Positions 26,527-35,907 of a stretch of 64,000 nt of DNA are shown here, piece by piece. The notes below the pieces were generated by a model. That model was not told where the DNA came from. It searched no databases and saw nothing but the letters and a program-made list of their open reading frames with translations. Numbering within the stretch: the first letter of the stretch is position 1; every line of letters begins with the position of its first letter. This stretch comes from Humitalea rosea (GTDB taxonomy: Bacteria > Pseudomonadota > Alphaproteobacteria > Acetobacterales > Acetobacteraceae), in assembly GCF_003253705.1 (NCBI RefSeq), contig NZ_QKYU01000001.1, forward strand, positions 124,001 to 188,000, read 5' to 3'. The translations under genes were made by a program, and so were the position numbers.

Positions 26527-27858
26527 ATGATGCATCTTGCGGCTTTTCTGTTCACCCCCGGCAGCCATTCCGCCGGGTGGCGCCACCCCGATGCGATCGC
26601 CGAAAGCGACATGGACTTCGCCCAATATGTGCGGATCGCCCAGGCGGCGGAGCGGGGGAAGATGGACACCATCTTCTTCCAGGACACCGTGGCGGTGAAT
26701 GGCAGTGCCGCGCTGGATGGCGTCAGCCAGTTCCGGCCCGGGCAGGGGCGCCAGGCCTATCTGGAGCCGACGACCCTGCTCGCGGCGTTGGCGGTGGTGA
26801 CGCAGCGGATCGGGCTGATCGCGACGGCCACCACCACCTACAACGAGCCTTACAACATCGCCCGCCGCTTCGCCTCGATCGACCATATCAGCGGGGGGCG
26901 GGCGGGGTGGAACCTCGTCACCTCGCAGATCGAGGACGAGGCCGGCAATTTCGGCGCCGACCACCACATGCTGCACGCCGAGCGCTATGAGCGGGCGGAG
27001 GAATTCTACGACGTCGTCGCCTCGCTCTGGGACAGTTTCGGCGAGGGCGCGCTGATCCGCGACAAGGCCAGCGGCGTCTTCATCGACCCCTCGAAAATTC
27101 ACTTCCAGAACCATCGCGGCAAGCATTTCTCGGTGCGGGGGCCGCTGAATGTCGGGCGCAGCCCGCAGGGGCGGCCGATCGTCACCCAGGCGGGATCCTC
27201 GGGGCCGGGGATGGAGCTGGCGGCGCGCACCGCCGATCTGGTCTTCACCGCGCAGAGCGACATCGCCGAAGCCAAGGCCTTCTATGCCGACCTCAAGGCG
27301 CGCGCCGCGCGGCACGGGCGCGACCCCGCGCATGTGAAGGTAATGCCGGGGCTGATGACCATCATCGGCCGCACGGAGGAGGAAGCGCAGCAGAAGTACC
27401 GCGACATGCAGGCGCTGCTCTCGGATGAGAATTCGATGCGGCTGCTGGCGCGGCTCTGCGGCGACCTCGATATCTTCGCCTATCCGCCCGATGCGCCGCT
27501 GCCACCGCTGCCGCTGAGCAATGCCGCCCAGGCCCGGCAGCGGCATCTGGTGGAGAAGGCGAAGCGGGACAATCTCTCGATCATCCAGACCGCGCGCTAC
27601 CTCGGCACCTCGCTCGGCCACCACCTTCTGGTCGGCACGCCGCAGAGCATCGCCGATACCATGGAGGCCTGGATCAGTGAGGGGGCCTGCGACGGCTTCA
27701 CCTTGCTCTCCGCGCATTACCCGGTGCCGCTGGAGGATTTCGTGGCGCTGGTGGTGCCGGAATTGCAGCGGCGCGGGTTGTTCCGCACCGAATACACCGG
27801 CACCACGCTGCGCGAGCATCTGGGGATACCGGTGCCGCCGAACCGCTATGAAGCGTAG
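26527..27858 (+). CDS. LLM-class flavin-dependent monooxygenase (NtaA/SnaA/DszA family)
   Basis: Third monooxygenase of this family, 443 residues, with IDHISGGRAGWNLVTSQ, RYERAEEFYDVVASLWD, SVRGPLNVGRSPQGRP and GTTLREHLGIPVPPNR. ATGs at 26527 and 26530 both fit; neither has a strong ribosome site. It is separated from the preceding binding-protein gene by 91 bases that include a hairpin, so it may have its own promoter. It is the last gene of the GC-rich catabolic block before the AT-richer island. Confidence 0.89.
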   Translation: MMHLAAFLFTPGSHSAGWRHPDAIAESDMDFAQYVRIAQAAERGKMDTIFFQDTVAVNGSAALDGVSQFRPGQGRQAYLEPTTLLAALAVVTQRIGLIATATTTYNEPYNIARRFASIDHISGGRAGWNLVTSQIEDEAGNFGADHHMLHAERYERAEEFYDVVASLWDSFGEGALIRDKASGVFIDPSKIHFQNHRGKHFSVRGPLNVGRSPQGRPIVTQAGSSGPGMELAARTADLVFTAQSDIAEAKAFYADLKARAARHGRDPAHVKVMPGLMTIIGRTEEEAQQKYRDMQALLSDENSMRLLARLCGDLDIFAYPPDAPLPPLPLSNAAQARQRHLVEKAKRDNLSIIQTARYLGTSLGHHLLVGTPQSIADTMEAWISEGACDGFTLLSAHYPVPLEDFVALVVPELQRRGLFRTEYTGTTLREHLGIPVPPNRYEA

Positions 27859-27898
27859 GGACAGCCAAGTTGGCTGCGGTGAGTACCAATTTTTGGCC

Positions 27899-28456
27899 TC
27901 AAGTCGCGGGACGAATATCTGATAACGACAACATTACGAGAGGCTCTGGTAAAAGTCTCAGTTTTGTCAGCAATTCCACTGCTTTTTCTAGCCTACCGCC
28001 TTGAACCTTGACGCCTTTTCGCTTGGTGACTTCGCTTTTCCAATCGGAATATTTCTCGACACGCCACAGCCAGTCGATCGTCGCGGCCAGTTCGAGGACG
28101 GTCAGGTTAGTGTTTGCGAACAAGCGAGCCCATTCGCTGGCTTTCTCCTCACCTAGCTTGCCATAAGCCTCAGCCTTGGGCTTCGCCTTGTCCGTGAGCT
28201 TGTAAATGCTGTACGGCGCGCCGTCGCTCTGACGCCGACCAAAGTCCTCATTGATGAGGTCAAACGCCTTCGCATCGGCCGTCGCATTGTCCAGATCACG
28301 TGAGAATGGCCCATAATGGTGGTATTCATAGCGGAAGCCACTCTCGAACCCCAGTTGATCCAGCAAGTAGACCGCTTTCTGCAACCTCACCCGACCGGTC
28401 AGGCTGTTTCCAGCCGCTGCCACGACAGCAGCTACGATGTCTTCGCGCTCGCTCAT
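27899..28456 (-). CDS. YwgA-like protein of unknown function paired with an HD phosphohydrolase
   Basis: The 185-residue protein has an N-terminal RVRLQKAVYLLDQLGF helix and a YHHYGPFSRDL motif, the pattern of the B. subtilis YwgA group and of Panacea/SocA-like (DUF4065) proteins. No catalytic motif is visible. Its ATG overlaps the HD gene's stop as ATGA, so the two are co-translated. In B. subtilis ywgA is likewise next to ywfO, an HD hydrolase, so the pairing is conserved over a large distance (from memory). Base composition is well below that of neighbours. A role in toxin-antitoxin or phage defence is possible but unproven. Confidence 0.72.
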   Translation of the reverse strand: MSEREDIVAAVVAAAGNSLTGRVRLQKAVYLLDQLGFESGFRYEYHHYGPFSRDLDNATADAKAFDLINEDFGRRQSDGAPYSIYKLTDKAKPKAEAYGKLGEEKASEWARLFANTNLTVLELAATIDWLWRVEKYSDWKSEVTKRKGVKVQGGRLEKAVELLTKLRLLPEPLVMLSLSDIRPAT

Positions 28457-29841
28457 GCTGTTTTTCCTTTCTGTTGACGCGCCAACTCACGGTCAGATTC
28501 GTTTTCAAAATAATATCGAGTGAATTTCTTTGGATGGCGCAGTTCGTTAATAATTTTGGAGATTTTTGTAATCTCGACCGGTCCTTCCTTAGCGTCGAGT
28601 ATGTGCAATTTCTTATGGGCTCGTTCATCGTCGCCGCCGATCTGCGTGTAGATACTGACGGAAGCCCCTTCATCTTTGATGATCTGTTCGGCATCGAGTT
28701 TCGTTTTGAACGAATTGTCGATTCTCCGGGCTTCCCTATGTTGAAGGCCGTCATCGTAACCGAACGAGCCGATGTCGATCGACTTGTATAGTCGGCGGTC
28801 CAGCAGACGCCCTGCCAGATCGGCCACGGCTTGGTCCGGCGCTTGGCGCATATGCTGGATCGCCTCAGTGACAGCCACGTCGTCGAGCATCAGATAGTTT
28901 TCGAGCGTTGCGCCATCCTTGGCGAAGAATCGGATCAGCGGGTTCGTCTTATCCAGGCCCGTCTGCCTTACGGTCGCTGGCTTGATGGCGAAGCCCGCCA
29001 CGCGTCGAAGCAACTTCGCGATCATCTGTTCGATGCAGCGCGTGGTCTTGTGGAAATAGACCTGCTCATGAAGCGTGTAACGCGCCAGCAGGAACTGTTC
29101 GGCGGCAGGAAGCGCCTTGGGGTCGAAACAGAAGGTTGGGATGCGCGCCTGATCGCCGCTGCCGCCAGGGTCGGCGGCCTCGATCTCGATGTCGCGGACG
29201 CGCACCTGTTCCATCAGCCAGTCGAAGTCGATGGCGCCGGCACCGGTTCCTGTCATCAACCGATCGCGACGGAGGTAGTCGAGGCGATCCGCGTCGAACG
29301 AGCTGGAGACGACCGCATGGTAGATATCGACGGGGTCTTCAGCCTCCAGCAGGTCGGCAACCGCGTCGCAGAAGCCGCCTGAGGGCCAATGCGCGTCGAG
29401 AAGGGGCCGGATTTTACCTGCTGGGTTGCGGATAACCTCCGCAGTCCATGTCTCATGGCGCTTGGCGACGTCGCGCGACTTCTGCACACCTTCGAATGTG
29501 TGGCTGAATGGGCCATGACCAAGATCGTGTAGCAAGGCGGCGATGACAGCCACCTCGGCTCGATCCGCGTCAATTTCCTGCCCTGCGGCCTTGAGTTCCC
29601 GCTCGATGATGCGAACCAGCGTTCGGGCGGTGTGGAACACACCGATGCAGTGGGCAAAGCGTGTATGGGTTGCGCTCGGGAAGACGAATTCCGACACGCC
29701 GAGCTGCCTGATCCGGCGCAGGCGCTGGAATTCCGGCGTATCGAGCAGCGCCCAGGCGAGCTGGTCCACCCGGTCATCTGCCCGGAAGACGATCAGGCCA
29801 TGGACGGGGTCTCGGACGCGTTGGGTACGAGGCTCGCTCAT
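28453..29841 (-). CDS. HD-superfamily phosphohydrolase (SAMHD1/YwfO-like)
   Basis: The 462-residue protein opens with RVRDPVHGLIVF, typical of YwfO/SAMHD1-type enzymes. The metal-site series is intact: His64 (RFAHCIGVFHTA), His105-Asp106 (ALLHDLGHGPFSH) and the Asp cluster DADRLDYL near 183-190. Relatives hydrolyse dNTPs to nucleosides and triphosphate. I chose MSEPRTQ at 29841, where similarity begins; no good ribosome site is seen, and the frame stays open 12 codons further up. It is AT-richer than its surroundings and lies next to a decayed gene, suggesting transfer. The partner is the YwgA-like gene. Confidence 0.85.
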   Translation of the reverse strand: MSEPRTQRVRDPVHGLIVFRADDRVDQLAWALLDTPEFQRLRRIRQLGVSEFVFPSATHTRFAHCIGVFHTARTLVRIIERELKAAGQEIDADRAEVAVIAALLHDLGHGPFSHTFEGVQKSRDVAKRHETWTAEVIRNPAGKIRPLLDAHWPSGGFCDAVADLLEAEDPVDIYHAVVSSSFDADRLDYLRRDRLMTGTGAGAIDFDWLMEQVRVRDIEIEAADPGGSGDQARIPTFCFDPKALPAAEQFLLARYTLHEQVYFHKTTRCIEQMIAKLLRRVAGFAIKPATVRQTGLDKTNPLIRFFAKDGATLENYLMLDDVAVTEAIQHMRQAPDQAVADLAGRLLDRRLYKSIDIGSFGYDDGLQHREARRIDNSFKTKLDAEQIIKDEGASVSIYTQIGGDDERAHKKLHILDAKEGPVEITKISKIINELRHPKKFTRYYFENESDRELARQQKGKTA

Positions 29842-30046
29842 GGGGGGAACATAACAGGAACTTTCCAGCTGGGACACACATCTGGCTCACGAATCGCGGT
29901 AGGGCGATCGTACCTCCTACAGCCACAACTGCATGCACTGGATGTTCGATCCCGTATTGCGATGGGCACCCTTCTCGCCAGCATGGAGGGATGCGCTATC
30001 GATTAATATCTTCACGGCAGCGCCACCACTCTCCGCGACTAAACAT
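29842..30046. other. AT-richer intergenic stretch upstream of the HD gene
   Basis: About 200 bases with no convincing gene on either strand. It should hold the promoter of the HD/YwgA unit and the right boundary of the AT-richer island, since the copper ATPase remnant after it returns to high GC. No tRNA, direct repeat or integrase remnant was recognised. Confidence 0.5.
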
Positions 30047-30520
<474 letters not shown>

Positions 30521-30533
30521 CGCGCCGCGCGCC

Positions 30534-30740
30534 TCAGGCGGCGAGGCGCTCCGCCTCCCAGCCTGCCTCGCGCAGAGCCTGTTCAATCCGGGCCGCATCG
30601 GCCGTCGCCGGTGTGATCGAGGCTTCCTGGCGGTCCAGCGCGATATCGATCTGCGCGGCGGGGTCCACCTCGCGCAGGGTCGCGGTGACGCCCTTCACGC
30701 AGCCGCCGCAGGTCATGTTGGTAATCCGGTAACGCAGCAT
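30534..30740 (-). CDS. Heavy-metal-associated (HMA, CopZ-like) metallochaperone
   Basis: The 68-residue single HMA domain begins MLRYRITNMTCGGC, with the Cu(I)-binding MTCGGC motif near residues 9-14 and a beta-alpha-beta-beta-alpha-beta length. The start at 30740 is favoured by GGAG 7 bases upstream; an ATG at 30752 lacks a site. Such chaperones deliver copper to CopA, but the adjacent CopA is destroyed, so it must serve another ATPase or be a leftover. Confidence 0.85.
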   Translation of the reverse strand: MLRYRITNMTCGGCVKGVTATLREVDPAAQIDIALDRQEASITPATADAARIEQALREAGWEAERLAA

Positions 30741-30844
30741 CGAAGTCTCCATTGTGGTCGTTCGGCGATCTTCATGGACCTTCCTATGATGGGAGGGTCA
30801 AGCGCCCTCTTCTCCACCCCTCGCGCTGCCGCCCCGCGCGGGCT

Positions 30845-31951
30845 ATGCCGCGCGCCATGCGGCCCCCCTTGCCGGCAGAGCTTGCCGTCGTCATCCCCTG
30901 CTACAACGAGGCCGCGAACGTGGCCCCGCTGGTGGCCGCCCTGGATTCGGCACTGGTGGGGATCGCCTGGGAGGCGGTCTTCGTCGATGACGACAGCCCC
31001 GATGGCACCGCCGCCGAGGCCCGCCGCTTGGCCGCCGCCGACCCGCGCATCCGCGCCATCCGCCGCGTCGGGCGCCGGGGCCTGGCCTCGGCCTGCATCG
31101 AGGGCATGCTGGCGACCTCGGCCCCCTTCATCGCCGTGATCGACGGCGATCTGCAACATGATGAGGCGGCCCTGCCGGCCATGCTGGCGGCGGTGCGGGC
31201 GGGGGCGGATATCGCCATCGGCTCGCGCCATGTCGAAGGTGGCGCGGTGGGCGAGGGGCTGTCCGCGATCCGCGCCCGTGTGTCCGGCCTTGGCGGCTGG
31301 GCGGCGCGGCTGTTGCTGCCGGTGCCGGTCTCCGACCCCATGAGCGGCTTCTTCCTGCTGCGGCGGGAGGTGATCGAGGCCGCCGCCCCGCGCCTGACCG
31401 GGCGCGGCTTCAAGATCCTGCTGGATATCCTGCTCTCCTCCCGCAGGGTGCCGAAGGTCGCGGAAATTCCCTATGTCTTCCGTGCCCGCACCGCCGGGGA
31501 GAGCAAGCTGGATGCGCTGGTCCTGCTCGATTTCGCGGGGCTGCTGCTCGACAAATGGTTCGGCGGGCTGCTGCCGCTGCGCTTCATCGGCTTTGCCCTG
31601 GTCGGCGCCGTGGGCGTGCTGGTGCATCTGGCGGTGCTGAGCATGGCCGTCCGCACGCTGGATTTCGCGGCGGCGCAATGGGTGGCGACCTTGGTGGCGA
31701 TGACGGCGAATTTCTGGCTGAACAACAGCCTGACCTATCGCAGCGTGCGGCTGCGCGGGCGGGCGCTGTGGCGCGGGCTTGTGCTGTTCTATCTGGTCTG
31801 CGGGCTGGGGGCGGTCGCCAATGTCGGCATTTCCTCGATGCTGTTGCAGGAGGGAAGGGCCGGCTGGCCACTCGCGGGCGCGGCGGGGGCGCTGCTGACC
31901 GGCGTGTGGAATTACGCGGTCTCCTCAACCCTGGTCTGGCGCGCGCGATGA
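30845..31951 (+). CDS. Glycosyltransferase family 2 (dolichol-phosphate-mannose synthase-like) with GtrA domain
   Basis: The 368-residue protein fuses a DPM1-type GT2 domain (about 15-230: VVIPCYNEAANV, FVDDDSPDG, IDGDLQHDE) to a GtrA-like four-helix membrane domain (about 245-368: RFIGFALVGAVGVLVHL). This pairing makes polyprenyl-phosphate sugars and helps them across the inner membrane. The start is uncertain: ATGs at 30845 and 30857 both lack good ribosome sites. The ATGA overlap with the next gene, a GT39-type transferase that would use polyprenyl-phosphate sugar, supports a joint role in glycosylating lipid A or another envelope molecule. Confidence 0.87.
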   Translation: MPRAMRPPLPAELAVVIPCYNEAANVAPLVAALDSALVGIAWEAVFVDDDSPDGTAAEARRLAAADPRIRAIRRVGRRGLASACIEGMLATSAPFIAVIDGDLQHDEAALPAMLAAVRAGADIAIGSRHVEGGAVGEGLSAIRARVSGLGGWAARLLLPVPVSDPMSGFFLLRREVIEAAAPRLTGRGFKILLDILLSSRRVPKVAEIPYVFRARTAGESKLDALVLLDFAGLLLDKWFGGLLPLRFIGFALVGAVGVLVHLAVLSMAVRTLDFAAAQWVATLVAMTANFWLNNSLTYRSVRLRGRALWRGLVLFYLVCGLGAVANVGISSMLLQEGRAGWPLAGAAGALLTGVWNYAVSSTLVWRAR

Positions 31952-33351
31952 ACCCCTGGGGATGGGCGCTGCTGGCGCTGACCGCGGCACGGCTGGCCGC
32001 GACCGCGGTGCTGCCGCTGGCGCCGGACGAGGCCTATTACCGCATCTGGTCCCGCGCCCTGGCCTGGGGCTACCTTGACCACCCGCCGATGGTCGCGGCC
32101 TGGATCCGGGCGGGGACGCTGGTTTTCGGCGATACCGCCTTTGGCCTGCGCGTCATGGGGCCGGTCGGGCTGGGGCTGGCCTCGCTGGCGCTGTGGGATG
32201 CCGGGCGGCGGCTGTTCCCCGAACGGCCCGAGGCCGGGGTCTGGGCCGCGGCGCTGTTCAACACGACCTTGTTCGTCAATGCCGGGGCGGTGCTGGTCAC
32301 GCCCGACACGCCGCAGATGGTGTTCTGGTGCCTCTCGCTCTGGGCGCTGGCGCGGCTCCACGCGTCGCAGGACGGGCGCTGGTGGCTGGCAGTCGGCGGT
32401 ATGGCGGGGCTCACCTTGCTCTCGAAATACACCGCCGTGCTGCTGGGGGCGGGGATCGTCCTTTGGGTCGTGCTGGCGGCACGGCACTGGCTGCGGGACT
32501 GGCGGCTCTGGGTCGGGGGCCTGCTGGCGGTGGCGGTCTTCGCGCCGGTGATCGCCTGGAACGCGGCGCATGGCTGGGCCTCCTTCGCCAAGCAGGGCGG
32601 GCGGGCGGGCACCGAGGCCACGCATCCCGGCCTGCGCTTCGTCTGGGAATTGCTCGGCGGGCAGATCGGGCTGGCGACGCCGCTGGTCTTTCTGCTCTGC
32701 GTCGCCGGGGTGGCGGCGTTCCGGCGCCGGCCGGCGGGGGGGCTGCTGGCGGCGCTGGTGCTGCCGGGGGCGGCGCTGTTCCTGTGGCAGTCCTTCGGCA
32801 GCCGGGTGCAGGGCAACTGGCCGGCGATCCTCTACCCCGCCGCCTGCCTCGCGGCGGCGGGCTGCCTTGGGCCGGGCTGGGATCGCTGGCGGCGGCCGGC
32901 GGTGGGTCTCGGGCTCACCCTGGTCGTGCTCGGCTTCGTCCAGGCCGCCTGGGGGCCGCTGCCGCTGCCGCGCCGGCAGGACCCCTCGCTGGCCCGGCTC
33001 GGCGGCTGGCCGGGGTTCGTGGCCGAGGTCGAGGCGGCGCGCCGCGCCGGCGGCTACGGCTTCATTGCCGCGGAGGAATACGGCCTGGCCGGCGAACTCG
33101 CCTTTCTGCTGCCCGGCGTCCCCGTGGTCGCCATCTCCGACCGCTGGAAATTTTTCGACCTGGCCCCGCCACCTGCCGTAACCGGACTGCTGGTCCGCAG
33201 CGAAAGACGTGGAGAAGGTCCGCCGCTTTGGCCAGGGGCGGTCCCGGAGGGTGGTGTCACGCGTGCGCGCAACGGGATCGAGGCGGAGGCCTATCGCCTC
33301 TACCGGGTCACCCCGCGCGAGGGGATGCCGCCCGCCGCCTTGCTGCCTTGA
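31948..33351 (+). CDS. Glycosyltransferase family 39 (PMT/ArnT-like) membrane protein
   Basis: The 467-residue integral membrane transferase has about ten hydrophobic segments. The PMT-type APDEAYYRIWSRALAWGYLD loop after the first helix carries the acidic catalytic residues and HPP. TPDTPQMVFW and LLSKYTAVLLG are further family features, and the C-terminus is a soluble domain. It uses a polyprenyl-phosphate sugar donor on the periplasmic face. The ATG overlaps the previous gene's stop (ATGA). Confidence 0.86.
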   Translation: MNPWGWALLALTAARLAATAVLPLAPDEAYYRIWSRALAWGYLDHPPMVAAWIRAGTLVFGDTAFGLRVMGPVGLGLASLALWDAGRRLFPERPEAGVWAAALFNTTLFVNAGAVLVTPDTPQMVFWCLSLWALARLHASQDGRWWLAVGGMAGLTLLSKYTAVLLGAGIVLWVVLAARHWLRDWRLWVGGLLAVAVFAPVIAWNAAHGWASFAKQGGRAGTEATHPGLRFVWELLGGQIGLATPLVFLLCVAGVAAFRRRPAGGLLAALVLPGAALFLWQSFGSRVQGNWPAILYPAACLAAAGCLGPGWDRWRRPAVGLGLTLVVLGFVQAAWGPLPLPRRQDPSLARLGGWPGFVAEVEAARRAGGYGFIAAEEYGLAGELAFLLPGVPVVAISDRWKFFDLAPPPAVTGLLVRSERRGEGPPLWPGAVPEGGVTRARNGIEAEAYRLYRVTPREGMPPAALLP

Positions 33352-33416
33352 CCGGGCCGCGGGCGGCAGCACATGCCATCCAGGTCTGAGGCCAGGCCGG
33401 AACAAGGAGCACGCCC

Positions 33417-34379
33417 ATGAACATCCGCATCCCCCGCGGTTGGGAAATCCCCGAGCGGCTCGCCACCTCCGAAAGCGTGGTGATGAACCGCCGCGCTCTG
33501 CTCGGCGCCTCGGCCATGCTGCTGCCCGGCGTTGCCGCCGCCCAAACCGCGAATGCCCAAACCGCGCCCAGCGACGGCCTCCCTGGCGCCCAGGCCGCGG
33601 CGCGCAACCCGCGCTACCGCGTCGATCGCGCCATCAACACCGAGCGCGAGGCGACGACCTACAACAACTACTACGAATTCGGCACCGACAAGGGGATCTG
33701 GCGCCCCGCCCAGCGCCTGGCGCAACGCCCCTGGCGGCTGAAGCTGGACGGGCTGGTGGCGCATGAGAAGACGCTGGATATCGACGATCTGCTGAAGCAG
33801 GTCAGCCTGGAGGAGCGGGTGCTGCGCTTCCGCTGCGTCGAGGCCTGGGCGATGACCGCGGTCTATACCGGCTTCCCTCTGTCCGAACTGCTGCGCATCG
33901 CCGAACCGGCCGCGGGCGCGAAATATGTGGTGTTCGAGACGGCGGCCGATCGCGCGGCCATGCCGGGCTTGCGGCAGTCCTGGTATCCCTGGCCCTACAA
34001 GGAAGGCTGCACCATCGAGGAAGCGGCCAATGAGATGGCCTTCGTCGTGACCGGCATGTACGGCAAGCCCTGCCCGCCGCAGAACGGCGGCCCGATCCGG
34101 GTGCTGTTCCCGTGGAAATACGGCTTCAAGGGCGGCAAGAGCCTGGTCCGCATCTCCTTCTCCGCCACCCGCCCGGTCTCCTACTGGGAGCAGATCCAGG
34201 GCTCGGAATACGGCTTCTGGGCGAACATCAACCCCGAGGTGCCGCATCCGCGCTGGAGCCAGGCGAGCGAGCGCCTGCTTGGCAGCGGGGACCGCGTGCC
34301 GACCAAGCTGTTCAACGGCTATGGCGAGTTTGTCGCCGACCTCTACACCGGATTGCAGCAGGAGCGGCTCTGGATCTGA
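33417..34379 (+). CDS. msrP: Protein-methionine-sulfoxide reductase catalytic subunit MsrP (YedY)
   Basis: Periplasmic molybdenum-cofactor enzyme that repairs oxidised methionines. The 320-residue protein has a twin-arginine signal (NRRALLGASA at about 24-33), the cofactor-ligating Cys140 in LRFRCVEAW, and YPWPYKEGCTIEEA and the FPWKYGFKGGKS segment typical of MsrP. AAGGAG lies before the ATG. The usual haem membrane partner msrQ does not follow: the next gene is convergent and unrelated, so the electron donor is encoded elsewhere or differs. Confidence 0.94.
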   Translation: MNIRIPRGWEIPERLATSESVVMNRRALLGASAMLLPGVAAAQTANAQTAPSDGLPGAQAAARNPRYRVDRAINTEREATTYNNYYEFGTDKGIWRPAQRLAQRPWRLKLDGLVAHEKTLDIDDLLKQVSLEERVLRFRCVEAWAMTAVYTGFPLSELLRIAEPAAGAKYVVFETAADRAAMPGLRQSWYPWPYKEGCTIEEAANEMAFVVTGMYGKPCPPQNGGPIRVLFPWKYGFKGGKSLVRISFSATRPVSYWEQIQGSEYGFWANINPEVPHPRWSQASERLLGSGDRVPTKLFNGYGEFVADLYTGLQQERLWI

Positions 34380-34398
34380 GCCGCCCCCGCGCAGGCCG

Positions 34399-34980
34399 TC
34401 AGAGGATCTGGCAGGCCTCGTCGAAGTCGAGGCGCGGCAGCCGCTCCTTGACCCCGGCCGGGTCGCCATAGCCGAGGTTGCAGAGGAAGTTCGCCTTCCA
34501 GGTGGTGCCGGCCATGAAGGTCTCGTTCACCATCTCCACGTTGAAGCCGGACATGGCACCGACATCGATGCCGAGCGCGCGCGCCGCCAGCATCAGATAG
34601 GCGCCTTGCAGCGAGCCGTTGCGCATCGCCGTGGTCGCGGCGAAGGCGGCGTTGGAGGTGAACCAGGGCCGCGCATCGACATGCGGGAACAGCTTCGGCA
34701 GCTTCTCGTAGAAGGCCTCGTCCAGCGCCACGATCACCGTGACCGGGGCCGACATGGTCTTGGCGAGGTTGCCGGCCGAGAGCGCCGGCCGCAGCTTCTC
34801 CTTGGCCTCCGGCGTGGTCAGGAAGATCAGCCGCGCCGGCGAGCAATTCGCCGAGGTCGGACCCATCTTCATCAGGTCGTAGAGGTCGTGGAGCAGCGCC
34901 TCGGGCACCGGCTTGTCCTGCCACGCATTCTGGGTCCGCGCGGTGCGGAAGAGAGTGTCGAGGGCCGCGTCATCGAGCAT
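34399..34980 (-). CDS. Nitroreductase-family protein, malonic semialdehyde reductase (RutE/HadB)-like
   Basis: The 193-residue FMN protein starts [20 protein letters not shown] and has [13 protein letters not shown] and [15 protein letters not shown], close to RutE-type NADH-dependent malonic semialdehyde reductases. RutE clears a product of pyrimidine ring opening. Here it sits after a polysaccharide-deacetylase-fold gene and a ketopantoate-reductase-fold gene, not in a rut operon, so a different aldehyde or nitro substrate is possible. It begins 6 bases after the deacetylase stop. Confidence 0.86.
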   Translation of the reverse strand: MLDDAALDTLFRTARTQNAWQDKPVPEALLHDLYDLMKMGPTSANCSPARLIFLTTPEAKEKLRPALSAGNLAKTMSAPVTVIVALDEAFYEKLPKLFPHVDARPWFTSNAAFAATTAMRNGSLQGAYLMLAARALGIDVGAMSGFNVEMVNETFMAGTTWKANFLCNLGYGDPAGVKERLPRLDFDEACQIL

Positions 34981-34986
34981 GTGGGG

Positions 34987-35907
34987 TCATTCCTTGGAAG
35001 AGGTCGCCGCATTGGCCTTGCACCAGGCCGCCACCTCGGCATGGGTCGCGAACCAGCAGCCGCCTATCGCCTTCGCATGGGCGATGACCTTTTCCAACAC
35101 CGGCATGCGGCTGCGATGGCCGATGTGATGCGGATGCATGGTCAGCAGGAACAGCCCGCCCTCGTCCCAGGCGCCATCCAGCTCGCCGATGAAGATCTCG
35201 GCGACCGCGGAAGGAGGGGTATAGGGGCGCAGGCCGCCGAAGCGATTCATGTTGAAATAGACCGCATCATCGCGGATCCATTCCGGCGGCAGCTCCACGA
35301 TGCCGGTTGGCACGCCATCGGCGAGCAATTCATAGGCATCGTCATCGGCCATCAGGCTGCTGTCGTAGAGCAGCCCCATCTCGCGGATGATATCGAGCGT
35401 GCGCAGCGAGAAATCCCAGCTTGCCGTCCGCATCCCCACGGGGCGCTGGCCGGTCACCTTCTCCAGCGTGTCGGCGGCGCGGAAGGCGAGGTCGCGCTCG
35501 ACCTCGTAGGGCAGGTTGGTGTTGCGCTCGTGGATCCAGGAGTGGATGCCGATCTCATGCCCTTCCTCGGCGACGCCGCGCGCCTCGCCCGGGTAGAGCA
35601 GCGCGGAGACGGCCGGGTAGAAGAAGGAGGCCTTCACCCCCTCGCGTTCCAGCAGCGCGCGGATGCGCGGCACGCCCTGGCGCGCGCCGTATTGGCCCTG
35701 GCTGATCCGCATCGGGCTTTCGTCGGAATCGCGCAGCGGGATGGTGTCGTGGTCGGCGTCGAAGGAGAGCGCCACGGCGCAGCGCGCCCCCCCCGGCCAA
35801 TGCGTCGGCTTGAGGCTGCGCCCCGCGCGGGCGCGGCCGGTGATGCGGCGCCAGGTGGCTTCCGGCCACTCCCAGGGATTGCCGTCGGGGTGGGGGGCAT
35901 CGGTCAT
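34987..35907 (-). CDS. Polysaccharide deacetylase-fold (NodB-like/PuuE-type) hydrolase
   Basis: The 306-residue protein carries the NodB metal site: the Asp-containing SFDADHDT motif and the GIHSWIHE histidine pair, with LTMHPHHIGHR near the C-terminus. No signal peptide is visible, so it is probably cytoplasmic and acts on a small amide, as PuuE allantoinases do, rather than on a polymer. The ATG at 35907 overlaps the upstream stop (ATGA); five more codons upstream are open but overlap the neighbour. Confidence 0.84.
   Translation of the reverse strand: MTDAPHPDGNPWEWPEATWRRITGRARAGRSLKPTHWPGGARCAVALSFDADHDTIPLRDSDESPMRISQGQYGARQGVPRIRALLEREGVKASFFYPAVSALLYPGEARGVAEEGHEIGIHSWIHERNTNLPYEVERDLAFRAADTLEKVTGQRPVGMRTASWDFSLRTLDIIREMGLLYDSSLMADDDAYELLADGVPTGIVELPPEWIRDDAVYFNMNRFGGLRPYTPPSAVAEIFIGELDGAWDEGGLFLLTMHPHHIGHRSRMPVLEKVIAHAKAIGGCWFATHAEVAAWCKANAATSSKE

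Noticed and set aside
27864-27876. AGCCAA-G-TTGGCT palindrome after the third monooxygenase as a terminator
   Set aside because: A one-base loop is impossible; opening it leaves only four pairs and no T-run.
29842-30046. Attachment site or tRNA remnant marking the HD/YwgA island edge
   Set aside because: I found no tRNA-like fold, integrase, or matching direct repeat on the other side.
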